Origin: a virus
DNA: 22,189 bases
Virus record (IMG/VR): IMGVR_UViG_3300048837_000192
Coordinates: 1 to 22,189 of that record
Reading direction: 5' to 3' (one strand)
Under the pieces are notes generated by a model. It did no database searches. It was not told the origin of the DNA and saw only the letters and a list, made by a program, of their open reading frames with translations. Shown in pieces: positions 8,122 through 14,962 of this stretch. The number at the start of each line of letters is the position of its first letter. The first letter of the stretch is position 1. Made by a program: the position numbers and the translations under genes.

Positions 8122-8778
8122 CTATGGCTTCAGTTCGAGAGCGAAGGCCGAGTAGTAGGCGCCGCCGAACGCATCGACGAAGGTGGCCGAGAACGACGAC
8201 ACGCCGCCGGCCGTGTCGAACACCACGCCGGTGCCGCCGCCCAGCGACGAAGGGCTGGTCGTGCGCCGCGTCAGCCCGGCGGGGTCGGTCACGGACGCCT
8301 TGAGCTGATTCCAGATCACGCTGCCCAGCACCCAGGCATCGCCGCTGGTGTCCTCCATCGTCAGCGCCGGAATCTCGCCGCCGAAGTTGTCGAGGATGTC
8401 GGACACGCGGGCGAAGGCGCCCACGTCGGTCGCGCCTCGGTAGATGTACAGGCCCACCTGCGCCGTGCCGGCCGCGCCGTAGAACTCAAACGCTGCAGCC
8501 GGCGCCAGGCACCACATGACATGCACGCCATTCCCAAAGCTCGGGGACCACTGGTCGATGCTGGTGAATGTAATCAGGTCTGTGGAGAACGCATTGCGCA
8601 GTTTGCCGATGCCGGGCGCAGACGTGCCGCGCACGACCGCCACAATCATGTCGCCGGCCTGGTGCACCGGCAGTTCGAGCTGCTCGGGCGTGTCGTCGCC
8701 GGTGTCCGCGGTGTAGACCGCCGCGACGAACTCGATGCCGGCCGGTGGACTGCTGAAGAACGTCGGCCCGACGATCAC
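8122..8778 (-). CDS. Beta-rich structural protein of unknown function in the gp14 slot
   Basis: A 218-residue protein. The start is GTG at 8778, which overlaps the previous stop as GTGA; there is no ATG nearby. The sequence is rich in Gly, Ser, Thr and Val with alternating hydrophobic strands, for example AGDMIVAVVRGTSAPG, VGLYIYRGATDVGAF and SATFVDAFGGAYYSAFALEL. It resembles an all-beta jelly-roll or Ig-like fold of the kind found in phage fibres and baseplate or neck proteins. I do not recognise a specific family. In P22 this position (after gp10 and gp26) holds gp14, a head-assembly factor, but I see no resemblance to it. A minor virion protein, perhaps receptor-binding or attached to the 218-residue neighbour, is the most likely reading. 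Confidence 0.68.
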   Translation of the reverse strand: MIVGPTFFSSPPAGIEFVAAVYTADTGDDTPEQLELPVHQAGDMIVAVVRGTSAPGIGKLRNAFSTDLITFTSIDQWSPSFGNGVHVMWCLAPAAAFEFYGAAGTAQVGLYIYRGATDVGAFARVSDILDNFGGEIPALTMEDTSGDAWVLGSVIWNQLKASVTDPAGLTRRTTSPSSLGGGTGVVFDTAGGVSSFSATFVDAFGGAYYSAFALELKP

Positions 8779-9431
8779 GGCGCGGGCACCTCGAAGGCCT
8801 TGTTCATCACGCAGATCAGCGTGCCGTCCGCCGCGTCGTACTGGCAGGACATGAAATCCAGCGCGTCGGCCGCGGTGCTGAGCACCGGCGCCGTGCCACC
8901 AGGGAAGGCGTACATCGACCCGTAGGCCAGCGTCCGGCCGCCGGTGCCGTCCTGCAGGATCCGCACGTTGAACACCTGGCCATCGATCAGGCCGGTCGGG
9001 TTCGCCAGCGTGCGGTTGCCGCCCAGCACGACGCGGAAGTTGTTCCCCAGCGCCGCGTTGATGTCGATGGTCGCCGCATCGGTCAGCGTGACGACCTTCT
9101 CGCCCAGGTCGGCCCGGGTCTGCGCCACGGTCAGCAGGCCCAGCACGCCGGCCGCCAGCTTGGCGTAGCCGTTGCCGGTGGCGCGCTTGCCGAGCTTGCC
9201 CGTGGTGTCGGCGAACAGCACCAGCTCATCGACGATGGACGTCGCGGTGTTGGTACTGAAGTCGCCCGGCGTGCCCAGCGCGTCGATGATGGCCTGCAGC
9301 GCCTCGATCAGCTGGCTCAGCGTCAGGATGTCGTCGCCCAGCGCCTCGATCAGCCGGATGGCGCGCGGGTTCGTGCCGACCGCCGCCGCGACCTGATCCC
9401 GCGTCAGCCGCCGCGACTGCAGATCAGCCAT
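8775..9431 (-). CDS. Tail fibre- or needle-like protein in the gp26 slot
   Basis: A 218-residue protein whose ATG at 9431 lies inside the end of the gp10-like gene (8-base overlap). Residues 5-50 (RRLTRDQVAAAVGTNPRAIR, then IEALGDDILTLSQ) are helical and resemble the virion-attachment N-terminus of many small podovirus fibres. Residues 55-110 look like a shaft. Residues 115-218 match in pattern a beta-domain seen at the end of many phage fibres: GNRTLANPTGLIDGQVFNV, GSMYAFPGG.APVLS, then ALDFMSCQYDAADGTLICV. In P22 the gene after gp10 encodes the trimeric tail needle gp26, which closes the portal channel. This protein has the right place and size (gp26 is 233) but not the long heptad coiled coil. 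It may replace the needle or be a short side fibre. Confidence 0.7.
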   Translation of the reverse strand: MADLQSRRLTRDQVAAAVGTNPRAIRLIEALGDDILTLSQLIEALQAIIDALGTPGDFSTNTATSIVDELVLFADTTGKLGKRATGNGYAKLAAGVLGLLTVAQTRADLGEKVVTLTDAATIDINAALGNNFRVVLGGNRTLANPTGLIDGQVFNVRILQDGTGGRTLAYGSMYAFPGGTAPVLSTAADALDFMSCQYDAADGTLICVMNKAFEVPAP

Positions 9432-10842
9432 GGCCCTGCTTCGTGTGCAGCGGCTCGATCTGGATCTCGAGCCTGGCCACCGACAGGTGCGCCTCCGACG
9501 TGCCGCGGAATCGCTGCACGCGCCAGTGGCGCAGCTGGCCCTGCCGGCGCCACGCGATGCGCTTCGCGCGCTGGCCCTGGCGCCCGGCCGGCATCGGCCG
9601 CTCCTGGCTCCACGTCGCGCCGTCGTGGCTGTAGCTGGTCCAGATCACCGGCGCGGCCCCCAGGGCGGCACTGCCCGGCAGCGTGACGAGCTCGATGTCG
9701 TGCACGATGGCGCCCAGGCCTTCGGCGTACATCACCGGCGTGCCGAACTCCCAACCCACCGGCTGGCCCCAGTGCGACGACACGTCGCTGGTCAGCCGGC
9801 CGAGCTTGGCCGACAGCGGGTCGGACACGTTCCACCGGTCATAGCACCACACCAGATTGCGCGCCCGGTAGGTCGACGGGTGCAGCAGGCCCGAGTCGAG
9901 GGTGAACCACACCGGCACGCCCATGGTCTTGCTGGCCATCGCGTCATAGACCAGGCAGCGGTCCGGCAGGTGGATCAGCACGTGCTGATGGTGCTTCTCG
10001 ACGCGGGTCTCGACGACGGTCACGGAAAGCTGCGCCTCCGTGAAGCCGGCCAGGATCTCGTCGACCTCGCGCGTGCTGACCTTGGCCACGTTGCCCGGCA
10101 CCATCTGGTACACCGCGGGCGCCTCGCGCCGGCCGCTGCCGACGAAATAGAACGTGTCCTGCAGCGAGTCATAGGCGTGCGTGCCGATCACGCCCTTGGT
10201 GATCTGCGCGCCGTCGATGCGCCGGAAGGGGAAGCCCGTGCCGCCGACGTTCTGGTACACCTCGATGCTGTAGCGCCCGAAGGCATAGGCCTCGGTGCGC
10301 AGCTCGTCGATGGCCAGGATGGGGTCGGGGTCGGTCTCGGCGCTGCCGTACTTCAGCGGGTTGACCTGCGTCGGGTCTGCCAGTTCGGTGACCACGAGGT
10401 ATTCGCCGTCGGTGGTCATGAAGTAGCCACCGATGTACTGCATGTCCACGACGGTCAGCAGGTCCGGGTCGGTCACCTGGGTGAGCGTGGCGCCGTCCCA
10501 GTAGTACAGCCGGCCGCCGGAGGCCACGGCCAGGCGGTCAAACGAATAGTCGAGCGTCACCTGCCCGCCGCTGCCGACGTCGCCCAGCACCGTCACCAGG
10601 CCATCGGCGCCGATGCGGCACAGCTTCGTGCCCATGACGCGGTATAGCGTCCCGTTCCAGTTGATGCCGCCGCGGTCGATGCCCGGGCCGCTGCCGGCGT
10701 CGGCGATGCCATCGGCCGGCCGCAGGTAGCCGCCGCTGATGCCGCTTTCCTTCGGCACCGGCACGAGGTTTCGCGGGTAGCTGGTGCGCATGTCGGGCGA
10801 CGAGCCCTCGGCGTAGATCCCGCTCAGAATTTGCACCTGCAT
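9424..10842 (-). CDS. Tail accessory protein / packaged-DNA stabilisation protein, P22 gp10-like
   Basis: A 472-residue protein, the same length I recall for P22 gp10. The ATG at 10842 follows the previous stop by 7 bases, with a GAGG ribosome binding site. The sequence is beta-rich with repeating short strands and many aromatic residues: RNLVPVPKESGISGGYLRP near the N-terminus, then LYRVMGTKLCRIGADG, FDRLAVASGGRLYYWDG, MQYIGGYFMTTDGEYLVV, YAFGRYSIEVYQNVGG.GFPF and DTFYFVGSGR. These match the Phage_stabilise/gp10 family. gp10 forms a hexameric beta-propeller ring below the gp4 adaptor and helps keep packaged DNA in the head. In P22 the gp4 gene immediately precedes gp10; here five extra genes lie between them. 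Confidence 0.85.
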   Translation of the reverse strand: MQVQILSGIYAEGSSPDMRTSYPRNLVPVPKESGISGGYLRPADGIADAGSGPGIDRGGINWNGTLYRVMGTKLCRIGADGLVTVLGDVGSGGQVTLDYSFDRLAVASGGRLYYWDGATLTQVTDPDLLTVVDMQYIGGYFMTTDGEYLVVTELADPTQVNPLKYGSAETDPDPILAIDELRTEAYAFGRYSIEVYQNVGGTGFPFRRIDGAQITKGVIGTHAYDSLQDTFYFVGSGRREAPAVYQMVPGNVAKVSTREVDEILAGFTEAQLSVTVVETRVEKHHQHVLIHLPDRCLVYDAMASKTMGVPVWFTLDSGLLHPSTYRARNLVWCYDRWNVSDPLSAKLGRLTSDVSSHWGQPVGWEFGTPVMYAEGLGAIVHDIELVTLPGSAALGAAPVIWTSYSHDGATWSQERPMPAGRQGQRAKRIAWRRQGQLRHWRVQRFRGTSEAHLSVARLEIQIEPLHTKQGHG

Positions 10843-10849
10843 GGCGGCC

Positions 10850-12220
10850 TCACATCACCACGAGCACGACGCCCGTGGCCGTCATCACCTGGCCCTGATT
10901 GCCGCCCGGCAGCGCGTGCACCCTGACGAGCTTCGTCGTGCCGCGGCGCTTGGCGTGCGTGGGCACGTTGTCGTCGTTGATCACCAGCGTCCACAGCTCG
11001 CCGTTGCGCGCCATGCCGATGCGCGGCGGGGACATGGCGCCGTCGCCGGGGGTCCAGCTCGAGGCGCCGCCGACGTTCGCCAGCGCCTGCGCGACGTCCA
11101 GCTCGCTCGCCTGCCCGATCACCAGCGAGGCGCCGCTGATGAGCGCGGTCAGCGGCTGGGCGGTGTCGATCTCCAGCGCCATGCCGGCCAGGATCGTGGC
11201 CGCAGCACGGGCAGACATCGCCTGCGCGCTGTCGGTCTCGCTCGCCTGCCCGATGGCCACGGTGCGCACACCGGGCACCGCGGTGAGCGTCTGCGCCGCG
11301 TCGGTTTCGCTGGCCTGGCCGATCAGCGTAGCGCCGCCGACCACTGGCGACATCGCCTGCGCTTCGTCGGTTTCCTCGGCTTGGCCGATGGCTGCCGTGC
11401 GGGTCGCGCTGACCGTCAGCGCCTGGGCTGTATCCGACTCGGCGGCCTGGCCGATGCCGACCGTCTGCGGGCTGCCGCCGGTGACGGGCGTCAGGGCCTG
11501 AGCGGTGTCGGTTTCCGACGCCTGGCCGATGGCTGCCGCCAGCGTCGTCGTGACCGTGAAGGCCTGGGCCGTGTCGGTCTCGGTGGATTGGCCGATGGCG
11601 ACGGTCTGGCCGCTCGTCGGCATCGTGGCGGTGTCGCCATTCGTGCCGACGTTGAAGTGGCGCCAGAGCTGCGTGTTGGTGTTGGCGCCCTTGATGCACC
11701 CGACGTGCCCGACCGTGCTGTACGTGGCGTCGGTCTGGCTGCAGATCCACGACCCCGGCTCATCAGCTTCCGCGCCGGTCCAGCCCTTTGCCTGGATCGT
11801 GGTCCCGACCATGCGGAATCGAATCCACACCCAGGTGCCAGACGACACGCTGAACGTGCCGTTCTCGATCGCGGTGTAGGTCGAACCGGTGAATCGGTAC
11901 GTGTCGAGCGAGTTGCTGCGCACCCGCAGCGCGTAGCCCGTGCGCGATGCGCCGGAGGTGCTGATGCGGCCGCCCAGGTAGCGCTGCGTCGTGCTGGTGC
12001 TGTCGACGTAGACCTGGCACAAGATGTCGAAATCGTCGCGGTCGCCGTCCGCGTCGACGTCATCCCATACCAGCGCCTCGTTGTGGCTGCTGGCGCTGGT
12101 TGCCTGCAGCTGGTCGGTGCTGACCGGCGCGGTCCACGCCGGGTCCGTCTGCCCAGAGGTTAGGGCGACCTGCGTCCAATCGCCGATGCCCGCGGCGAAA
12201 TCATGGTGCAGGACCGCCAC
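10850..12220 (-). CDS. Virion protein with lectin-like (LamG/jelly-roll) N-terminus and eight ETDTAQ tandem repeats
   Basis: A 456-residue protein. The start is GTG at 12220, with GAGG 8 bases upstream and no suitable ATG nearby. Residues 1-195 look like a concanavalin/LamG-type jelly roll: DFDILCQVYVDS, RYLGGRIS, GYALRVRS, TWVWIRFRMVGTTIQAKGW and GHVGCIKG are alternating strands typical of the fold. Residues 207-388 contain eight imperfect 22-25-residue repeats with core IGQASETDTAQAL. Residues 389-456 form a separate C-terminal domain (GDGAMSPPRIGMARNGELWT ... VRVHALPGGNQGQVM). I recall ETDTAQ-type repeats in other phage and bacterial surface proteins but cannot name a function. Lying just before gp10, it is probably a tail- or neck-attached protein, with the lectin domain presented on a repeat stalk. 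Carbohydrate binding is inferred from the fold only. Confidence 0.75.
   Translation of the reverse strand: MAVLHHDFAAGIGDWTQVALTSGQTDPAWTAPVSTDQLQATSASSHNEALVWDDVDADGDRDDFDILCQVYVDSTSTTQRYLGGRISTSGASRTGYALRVRSNSLDTYRFTGSTYTAIENGTFSVSSGTWVWIRFRMVGTTIQAKGWTGAEADEPGSWICSQTDATYSTVGHVGCIKGANTNTQLWRHFNVGTNGDTATMPTSGQTVAIGQSTETDTAQAFTVTTTLAAAIGQASETDTAQALTPVTGGSPQTVGIGQAAESDTAQALTVSATRTAAIGQAEETDEAQAMSPVVGGATLIGQASETDAAQTLTAVPGVRTVAIGQASETDSAQAMSARAAATILAGMALEIDTAQPLTALISGASLVIGQASELDVAQALANVGGASSWTPGDGAMSPPRIGMARNGELWTLVINDDNVPTHAKRRGTTKLVRVHALPGGNQGQVMTATGVVLVVM
11063..11602 (-). repeat. Eight protein-coding tandem repeats (about 66-75 bp; IGQASETDTAQAL core)
   Basis: The repeats start at residues near 207, 230, 255, 277, 299, 322, 344 and 367 of the 456-residue protein. 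Each has the pattern [AVLG]-I-G-Q-A-S-E-T-D-x-A-Q-A-[LM]-[TS], followed by a variable 6-11-residue spacer often ending in Gly/Ala/Thr. Glu, Asp-x-Ala-Gln and the Gly are nearly invariant. The seventh copy has drifted most (LAGMALEIDTAQPL). The DNA copies differ at many third positions, so the array is not freshly duplicated. Confidence 0.85.
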
Positions 12221-12230
12221 CGCTCAGGCC

Positions 12231-12626
12231 TCAACCCCAGGGGTCGAAGATGTCGACGTGCTCGATGTTCACTGCGGGCTGCACCTCGTGCACCGCCAGC
12301 TCGATCACTTCCTTGATCGACATCGTGGCGTGCGGCTGGAAGGTGAAGCCGAACGAGCGAATGGATGCCGCAATGGCGTTGCGGTCGTCCTGCGGGATGG
12401 TCGACCACGACACGCCGAGCGGCACTTCGGGGAAGATGAAGACCGCCGGGTCTTGGCTGACCGCCTGCAGGTTCGGCAGCGCGACCAAGCCGCAGCACTT
12501 CTCGGCATCGTCGTTGCTGTAGTTCTTGAGCACCGGCGAAGAGGGGTGCGAGTAGGGCGACACGCGCGGGTAGCGCTCGCCGCTCTCAGGGTCGGTGACG
12601 AGGGTCGTGAAAAACCAGCGCTTCAT
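12231..12626 (-). CDS. Conserved-looking phage protein of unknown function, 131 residues
   Basis: The ATG at 12626 has a good ribosome binding site (AAAGGAG, 6 bases upstream), and the gene follows its neighbour by 16 bases. The N-terminus MKRWFFTTLV is followed by DPESGERYPRVSPYSHP, and a CC pair lies at residues 44-45. The middle (VFIFPEVPLGVSWSTIPQ) looks like beta strands, and the end is NIEHVDIFDPWG. No membrane segment, signal peptide or catalytic motif is visible. I do not recognise the family. It belongs to the block of five genes between the gp4-like and gp10-like genes and is probably a minor virion or assembly protein. Confidence 0.65.
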   Translation of the reverse strand: MKRWFFTTLVTDPESGERYPRVSPYSHPSSPVLKNYSNDDAEKCCGLVALPNLQAVSQDPAVFIFPEVPLGVSWSTIPQDDRNAIAASIRSFGFTFQPHATMSIKEVIELAVHEVQPAVNIEHVDIFDPWG

Positions 12627-12642
12627 GGCGTACTCCTTTGCC

Positions 12643-13116
12643 TCAGCTCGCGCGGAAGAAACCAGCGGCGGCGACCTGCATGGTGATGTCGCCGCCGTTG
12701 GGGGTGACTGCGAAGTCGTGCAGCGTCAGCGGCACGATCGACGAATCGGTGCCGCTGGTGGTGTCGTTGTCGTAGGCGATCACCACGTCGGTCCATGCCG
12801 TGCCGGCGGCCACGCTGGTCCACGTCTGGTCCGGGATGTCCAGATCCACGCGGTCGTTCGTGTCGTCGGGCGCGAAGGCCGTCAGGTCGGCGTCGGTCAG
12901 CGTCTTGCGGGCGTAGCCGCTGTTCGCCACCTCGGCCGCGTTGGCGTCGCCCTCGATGGCGGCCAGCGTGTCGTAGTCGCGCAGCGTGGCGTCGGTGGCC
13001 GCGCCGACGTTGAACACGGCGACGATCAACGCGGAGTTGGTCGGGTCGTTGCTGTCGACGCGGTTGTAGAGCTCGGCCACGCGGCCCTTGGCGATGTTGA
13101 AGACCAGATCCGCCAT
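12643..13116 (-). CDS. Putative minor structural protein, 157 residues
   Basis: The ATG at 13116 begins one base after the previous stop codon (TGA-C-ATG), so translation is probably coupled. The N-terminal half (MADLVFNIAKGRVAELY, then DPTNSALIVAVFN) alternates strands and helices. The C-terminal half is beta-rich and ends TLHDFAVTPNGGDITMQVAA followed by AGFFRAS. That last segment resembles the end of the 150-residue protein encoded at 13598-14050 (AAGGFFRLRF), hinting at a shared small beta-domain. I do not recognise a named family. Size, composition and position suggest a capsid or neck decoration protein. Confidence 0.68.
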   Translation of the reverse strand: MADLVFNIAKGRVAELYNRVDSNDPTNSALIVAVFNVGAATDATLRDYDTLAAIEGDANAAEVANSGYARKTLTDADLTAFAPDDTNDRVDLDIPDQTWTSVAAGTAWTDVVIAYDNDTTSGTDSSIVPLTLHDFAVTPNGGDITMQVAAAGFFRAS

Positions 13117-13117
13117 G

Positions 13118-13570
13118 TCACACCCCCGCGCGGCAGGCCGCGACCACGTTGCCGGATACCGCCGTCACCGCGCGCCAGCGGGCATGCTGCTCGGGCTGCA
13201 GCTCGCACTCATAGGCCCAGGTGACCGTGTAGTCGTCCTGCGCCTTGCCGTGCGCGGCCAGCCAGGCCACCGCGTCGCGCCGCGACAGGTCGCCGTTGCC
13301 GGTGGCGCGCATCCGGCCCCAGGCCACTTCGCTGATTGGGATGCGCTCGCCGGTGCTGGTGCAGTAGTACCCGGGCGTGCGCTTGAGCGTGTAGACCAGC
13401 GGCTCGGGGTCGGCGTGCAGCGTCAGCGTGTCGCCGCTGATGTCGGCCCAGCCTTCGGCCATGGCCTGCTCGATGAGGCGGTGGCTGAAGTTCTGCTGCG
13501 GCTTCAGCCCGGTGTGCAGGATCTGCACGCCGGTGCATCGGCCGCCGTCGTGCTTGCGCTTGAGCATCAT
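13118..13570 (-). CDS. Phage protein of unknown function, 150 residues
   Basis: Two adjacent ATGs (13570, 13567) are possible; GGAGA lies 9 bases before the first, which is used here. The sequence starts MMLKRKHDGGRC and contains a helical segment (FSHRLIEQAMAEGWADIS). A central module follows, reading LVYTLKRTPGYYCTSTGERI and then PISEVAWGRM, where a tyrosine pair and a Gly-Glu turn suggest a small beta-hairpin. The end has DAVAWLAAHGKAQDDYTVTW and a YECEL segment. The three central and C-terminal cysteines are not in a CxxC pattern. I do not recognise the family. Its neighbours are small virion-type genes, but nothing in this protein specifically shows it is structural. Confidence 0.62.
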   Translation of the reverse strand: MMLKRKHDGGRCTGVQILHTGLKPQQNFSHRLIEQAMAEGWADISGDTLTLHADPEPLVYTLKRTPGYYCTSTGERIPISEVAWGRMRATGNGDLSRRDAVAWLAAHGKAQDDYTVTWAYECELQPEQHARWRAVTAVSGNVVAACRAGV

Positions 13571-13597
13571 GTTCGGGGTCTCCGGGTTGAGCGTCGG

Positions 13598-14050
13598 TCA
13601 GCCGATGCGATACCAGGCCTCGTTCACGGCGTCGAAGCGAAGCCGGAAGAAGCCGCCAGCGGCCATGGTGGTGGGGGCGCCTGAGATGCCGGCGCCGTTG
13701 GCGTCGACGGTCAGCGCGGTGACGATCTGCGTGGAGTGCAGCAGCAGTTCCTGCCCGTGCTGGCACTGGTCCTTGAGCGGCAGCTGCACGGTCAGCGTCG
13801 CCAGCGTCGCCAGCGGGGTCAGCAGCATCAGCACGCTGCCGCCGGCCTGAAATGGCAGGATCGACACCGTGTCGCCGGTGCCGGGCGTTTCGTATGCGCT
13901 GATGTAGTCGTCGGCCGCGCCCAGCAGTTCCTGGATCACGGCGGCCAGCTCGAGCAGCGAAGCGCGCCGGTCCTGGCCGTTGGTCGGGTCGTAGAACGGC
14001 ACCTGGCTGGCGCCGGTGGCAGTGCCCGTGTTGAGCTTTTCGATCGCCAT
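13598..14050 (-). CDS. Putative fibre/decoration-type structural protein, 150 residues
   Basis: The ATG at 14050 has AGGAG 9 bases upstream, inside the end of the gp4-like gene. The N-terminus MAIEKLNTGTATGASQVPFY then DPTNGQDRRASLLELAAVIQ resembles the start of small phage fibre proteins. Residues 60-150 are beta-rich: VSILPFQAGGSVLMLLTP, LATLTVQLPL, HGQELLLHSTQIVTALTVDA, then GAPTTMAAGGFFRLRFDAV and ending WYRIG. This last pattern is frequent at the C-terminus of phage fibre or head-decoration proteins. No enzyme motif is visible. Directly after the gp4-like adaptor gene, it may attach near the head-tail junction or on the capsid. It shares a weak C-terminal pattern with the 157-residue protein two genes on. 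Confidence 0.68.
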   Translation of the reverse strand: MAIEKLNTGTATGASQVPFYDPTNGQDRRASLLELAAVIQELLGAADDYISAYETPGTGDTVSILPFQAGGSVLMLLTPLATLATLTVQLPLKDQCQHGQELLLHSTQIVTALTVDANGAGISGAPTTMAAGGFFRLRFDAVNEAWYRIG

Positions 14051-14056
14051 CGCGGG

Positions 14057-14542
14057 TCACTCCTGCAGGATGTCGAGGGACTGCCCGGCGCCCTCGCGCA
14101 GCGGCGAGGTGTCGGGCGTCGGGAAGTAGGCCGGCAGGCCCACGCGCGGGCCGTTGCCGGCGCCCAGCGGCATGGTCCCTGGCAGTTGCTGCGGCACAGG
14201 CCGCGCGGCGGCCCAAAGCAGGGCGTCGAAGCCTTCGCGGGCGGTGGCCAGCGTGGCGGCGTGCAGCGTCTTTCCGAAGCCGGGCGCCAGGCGCACGGCC
14301 AGATTGATGGCCACCGTCTCGACGGCGCTGTCGGGGATGCCGCTGTCGGTGTTGGGGTCGGCGGCATCGGGGCTGGCCGGGAAGGCGTAGCCCACGCGCA
14401 CGCCGCGGGCCTCCCAGGTGGCCATCATGGCGTCCAGGCGTCGCAGCGCGGTCTGCTCCATCTCCGGCGTGATGTCCCACTCGTCGCCGGCCAAGGCCAG
14501 CTCGCCGAAGGCTTCGCGGATCAGCTCGCGCTTCGAGTACAT
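14057..14542 (-). CDS. Head-tail adaptor / tail accessory factor, P22 gp4-like
   Basis: A 161-residue protein, close to P22 gp4 (166). The ATG at 14542 follows the previous stop by 4 bases. The start MYSKRELIREAFGELAL, then a helix with EQTALRRLDAMMATWEARGV, then YAFPASPD and a PDSAVETVAINLAVRLAPGF segment are typical of the gp4 / phage head-completion adaptor family. In that family an N-terminal helical bundle docks on the portal ring. gp4 is added after DNA packaging and links the portal to gp10. Some gp4 proteins also have muramidase activity; I see no clear catalytic residue here. Its position after the coat region and its length support the call. Confidence 0.83.
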   Translation of the reverse strand: MYSKRELIREAFGELALAGDEWDITPEMEQTALRRLDAMMATWEARGVRVGYAFPASPDAADPNTDSGIPDSAVETVAINLAVRLAPGFGKTLHAATLATAREGFDALLWAAARPVPQQLPGTMPLGAGNGPRVGLPAYFPTPDTSPLREGAGQSLDILQE

Positions 14543-14546
14543 GGCG

Positions 14547-14906
14547 TCAGGCCTTCAGCGCGGCGGCGATGCGCTCGGCCAGCGTCTTGTCGCTGACTCG
14601 GCCGTCGAACTTCACGCCAAGCTCGGTGGCCTTTTGCTCGAGCTCGGCGCGCGTCGGGGGCGCTGCGTCGGCGGGAACCACCGCAGCATTCGCGCCGGCA
14701 TCACCAGCGCCCGCGGCAGCGGCAGGCTGCGCAGCCAGTGCGGCGGCCTCGTGCGCGGCCTTGGCGGCGTATTGATCGAGGAACCACCCGTCTGCCAGCG
14801 CTGCATCGAGCTCGTCCTTCGTGTTGACGACCAGCAGGTCATACCAGCCCGATTCGAGCTGCCACTGCTTGCCAACGCGGACAAGCATGAAGGTTTCTTC
14901 AGCCAT
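14547..14906 (-). CDS. Small protein with C-terminal helix-extension-helix (HeH/SAP-like) motif
   Basis: A 119-residue protein. The ATG at 14906 is fixed by the best ribosome binding site in the window (AGGAGG, 6 bases upstream); a longer in-frame start at 14993 would run into the coat gene and through the terminator. Residues 1-45 form a small alpha/beta unit (FMLVRVGKQWQ, DLLVVNTKDELDAALADGW). Residues 46-82 are an Ala-rich linker. Residues 84-119 (PTRAELEQKATELGVKFDGR, then SDKTLAERIAAAL) match the HeH/LEM or Rho-N-like motif often found in small phage proteins beside capsid genes, sometimes with DNA or protein contacts. Its role is unknown; a head-related accessory is plausible. It is the first gene after the terminator-like structure that follows the coat gene. 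Confidence 0.75.
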   Translation of the reverse strand: MAEETFMLVRVGKQWQLESGWYDLLVVNTKDELDAALADGWFLDQYAAKAAHEAAALAAQPAAAAGAGDAGANAAVVPADAAPPTRAELEQKATELGVKFDGRVSDKTLAERIAAALKA

Positions 14907-14918
14907 TGCGGCCTCCTG

Positions 14919-14950
14919 AAAAAGCGGGGGAGCCGTTTCCGGCGTCCCCC
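14919..14950 (-). terminator. Intrinsic terminator after the coat gene
   Basis: On the minus strand the coat stop codon is followed 12 bases later by GGGGGA-C-GCCG, loop GAAA, CGGC-TCCCCC, then GC and TTTTT. This is a 10-bp GC-rich stem with a single bulged C, a GNRA tetraloop and a five-U tail, the standard form of a rho-independent terminator. The ribosome binding site of the next gene begins one base after the U-tract, so downstream expression needs read-through or antitermination. Confidence 0.82.
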
Positions 14951-14962
14951 GTGGCACTGCGA

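Noticed and set aside
11063-11602. CRISPR-like array of regularly spaced repeats
   Set aside because: The repeats are in frame, differ in DNA sequence, vary in spacing and encode a clear protein repeat; there are no near-identical direct repeats or unique spacers.
8122-14050. Possible diversity-generating retroelement, as in Bordetella phage BPP-1
   Set aside because: No reverse transcriptase gene, no template/variable repeat pair and no C-type-lectin variable end was seen among the fibre-like proteins.
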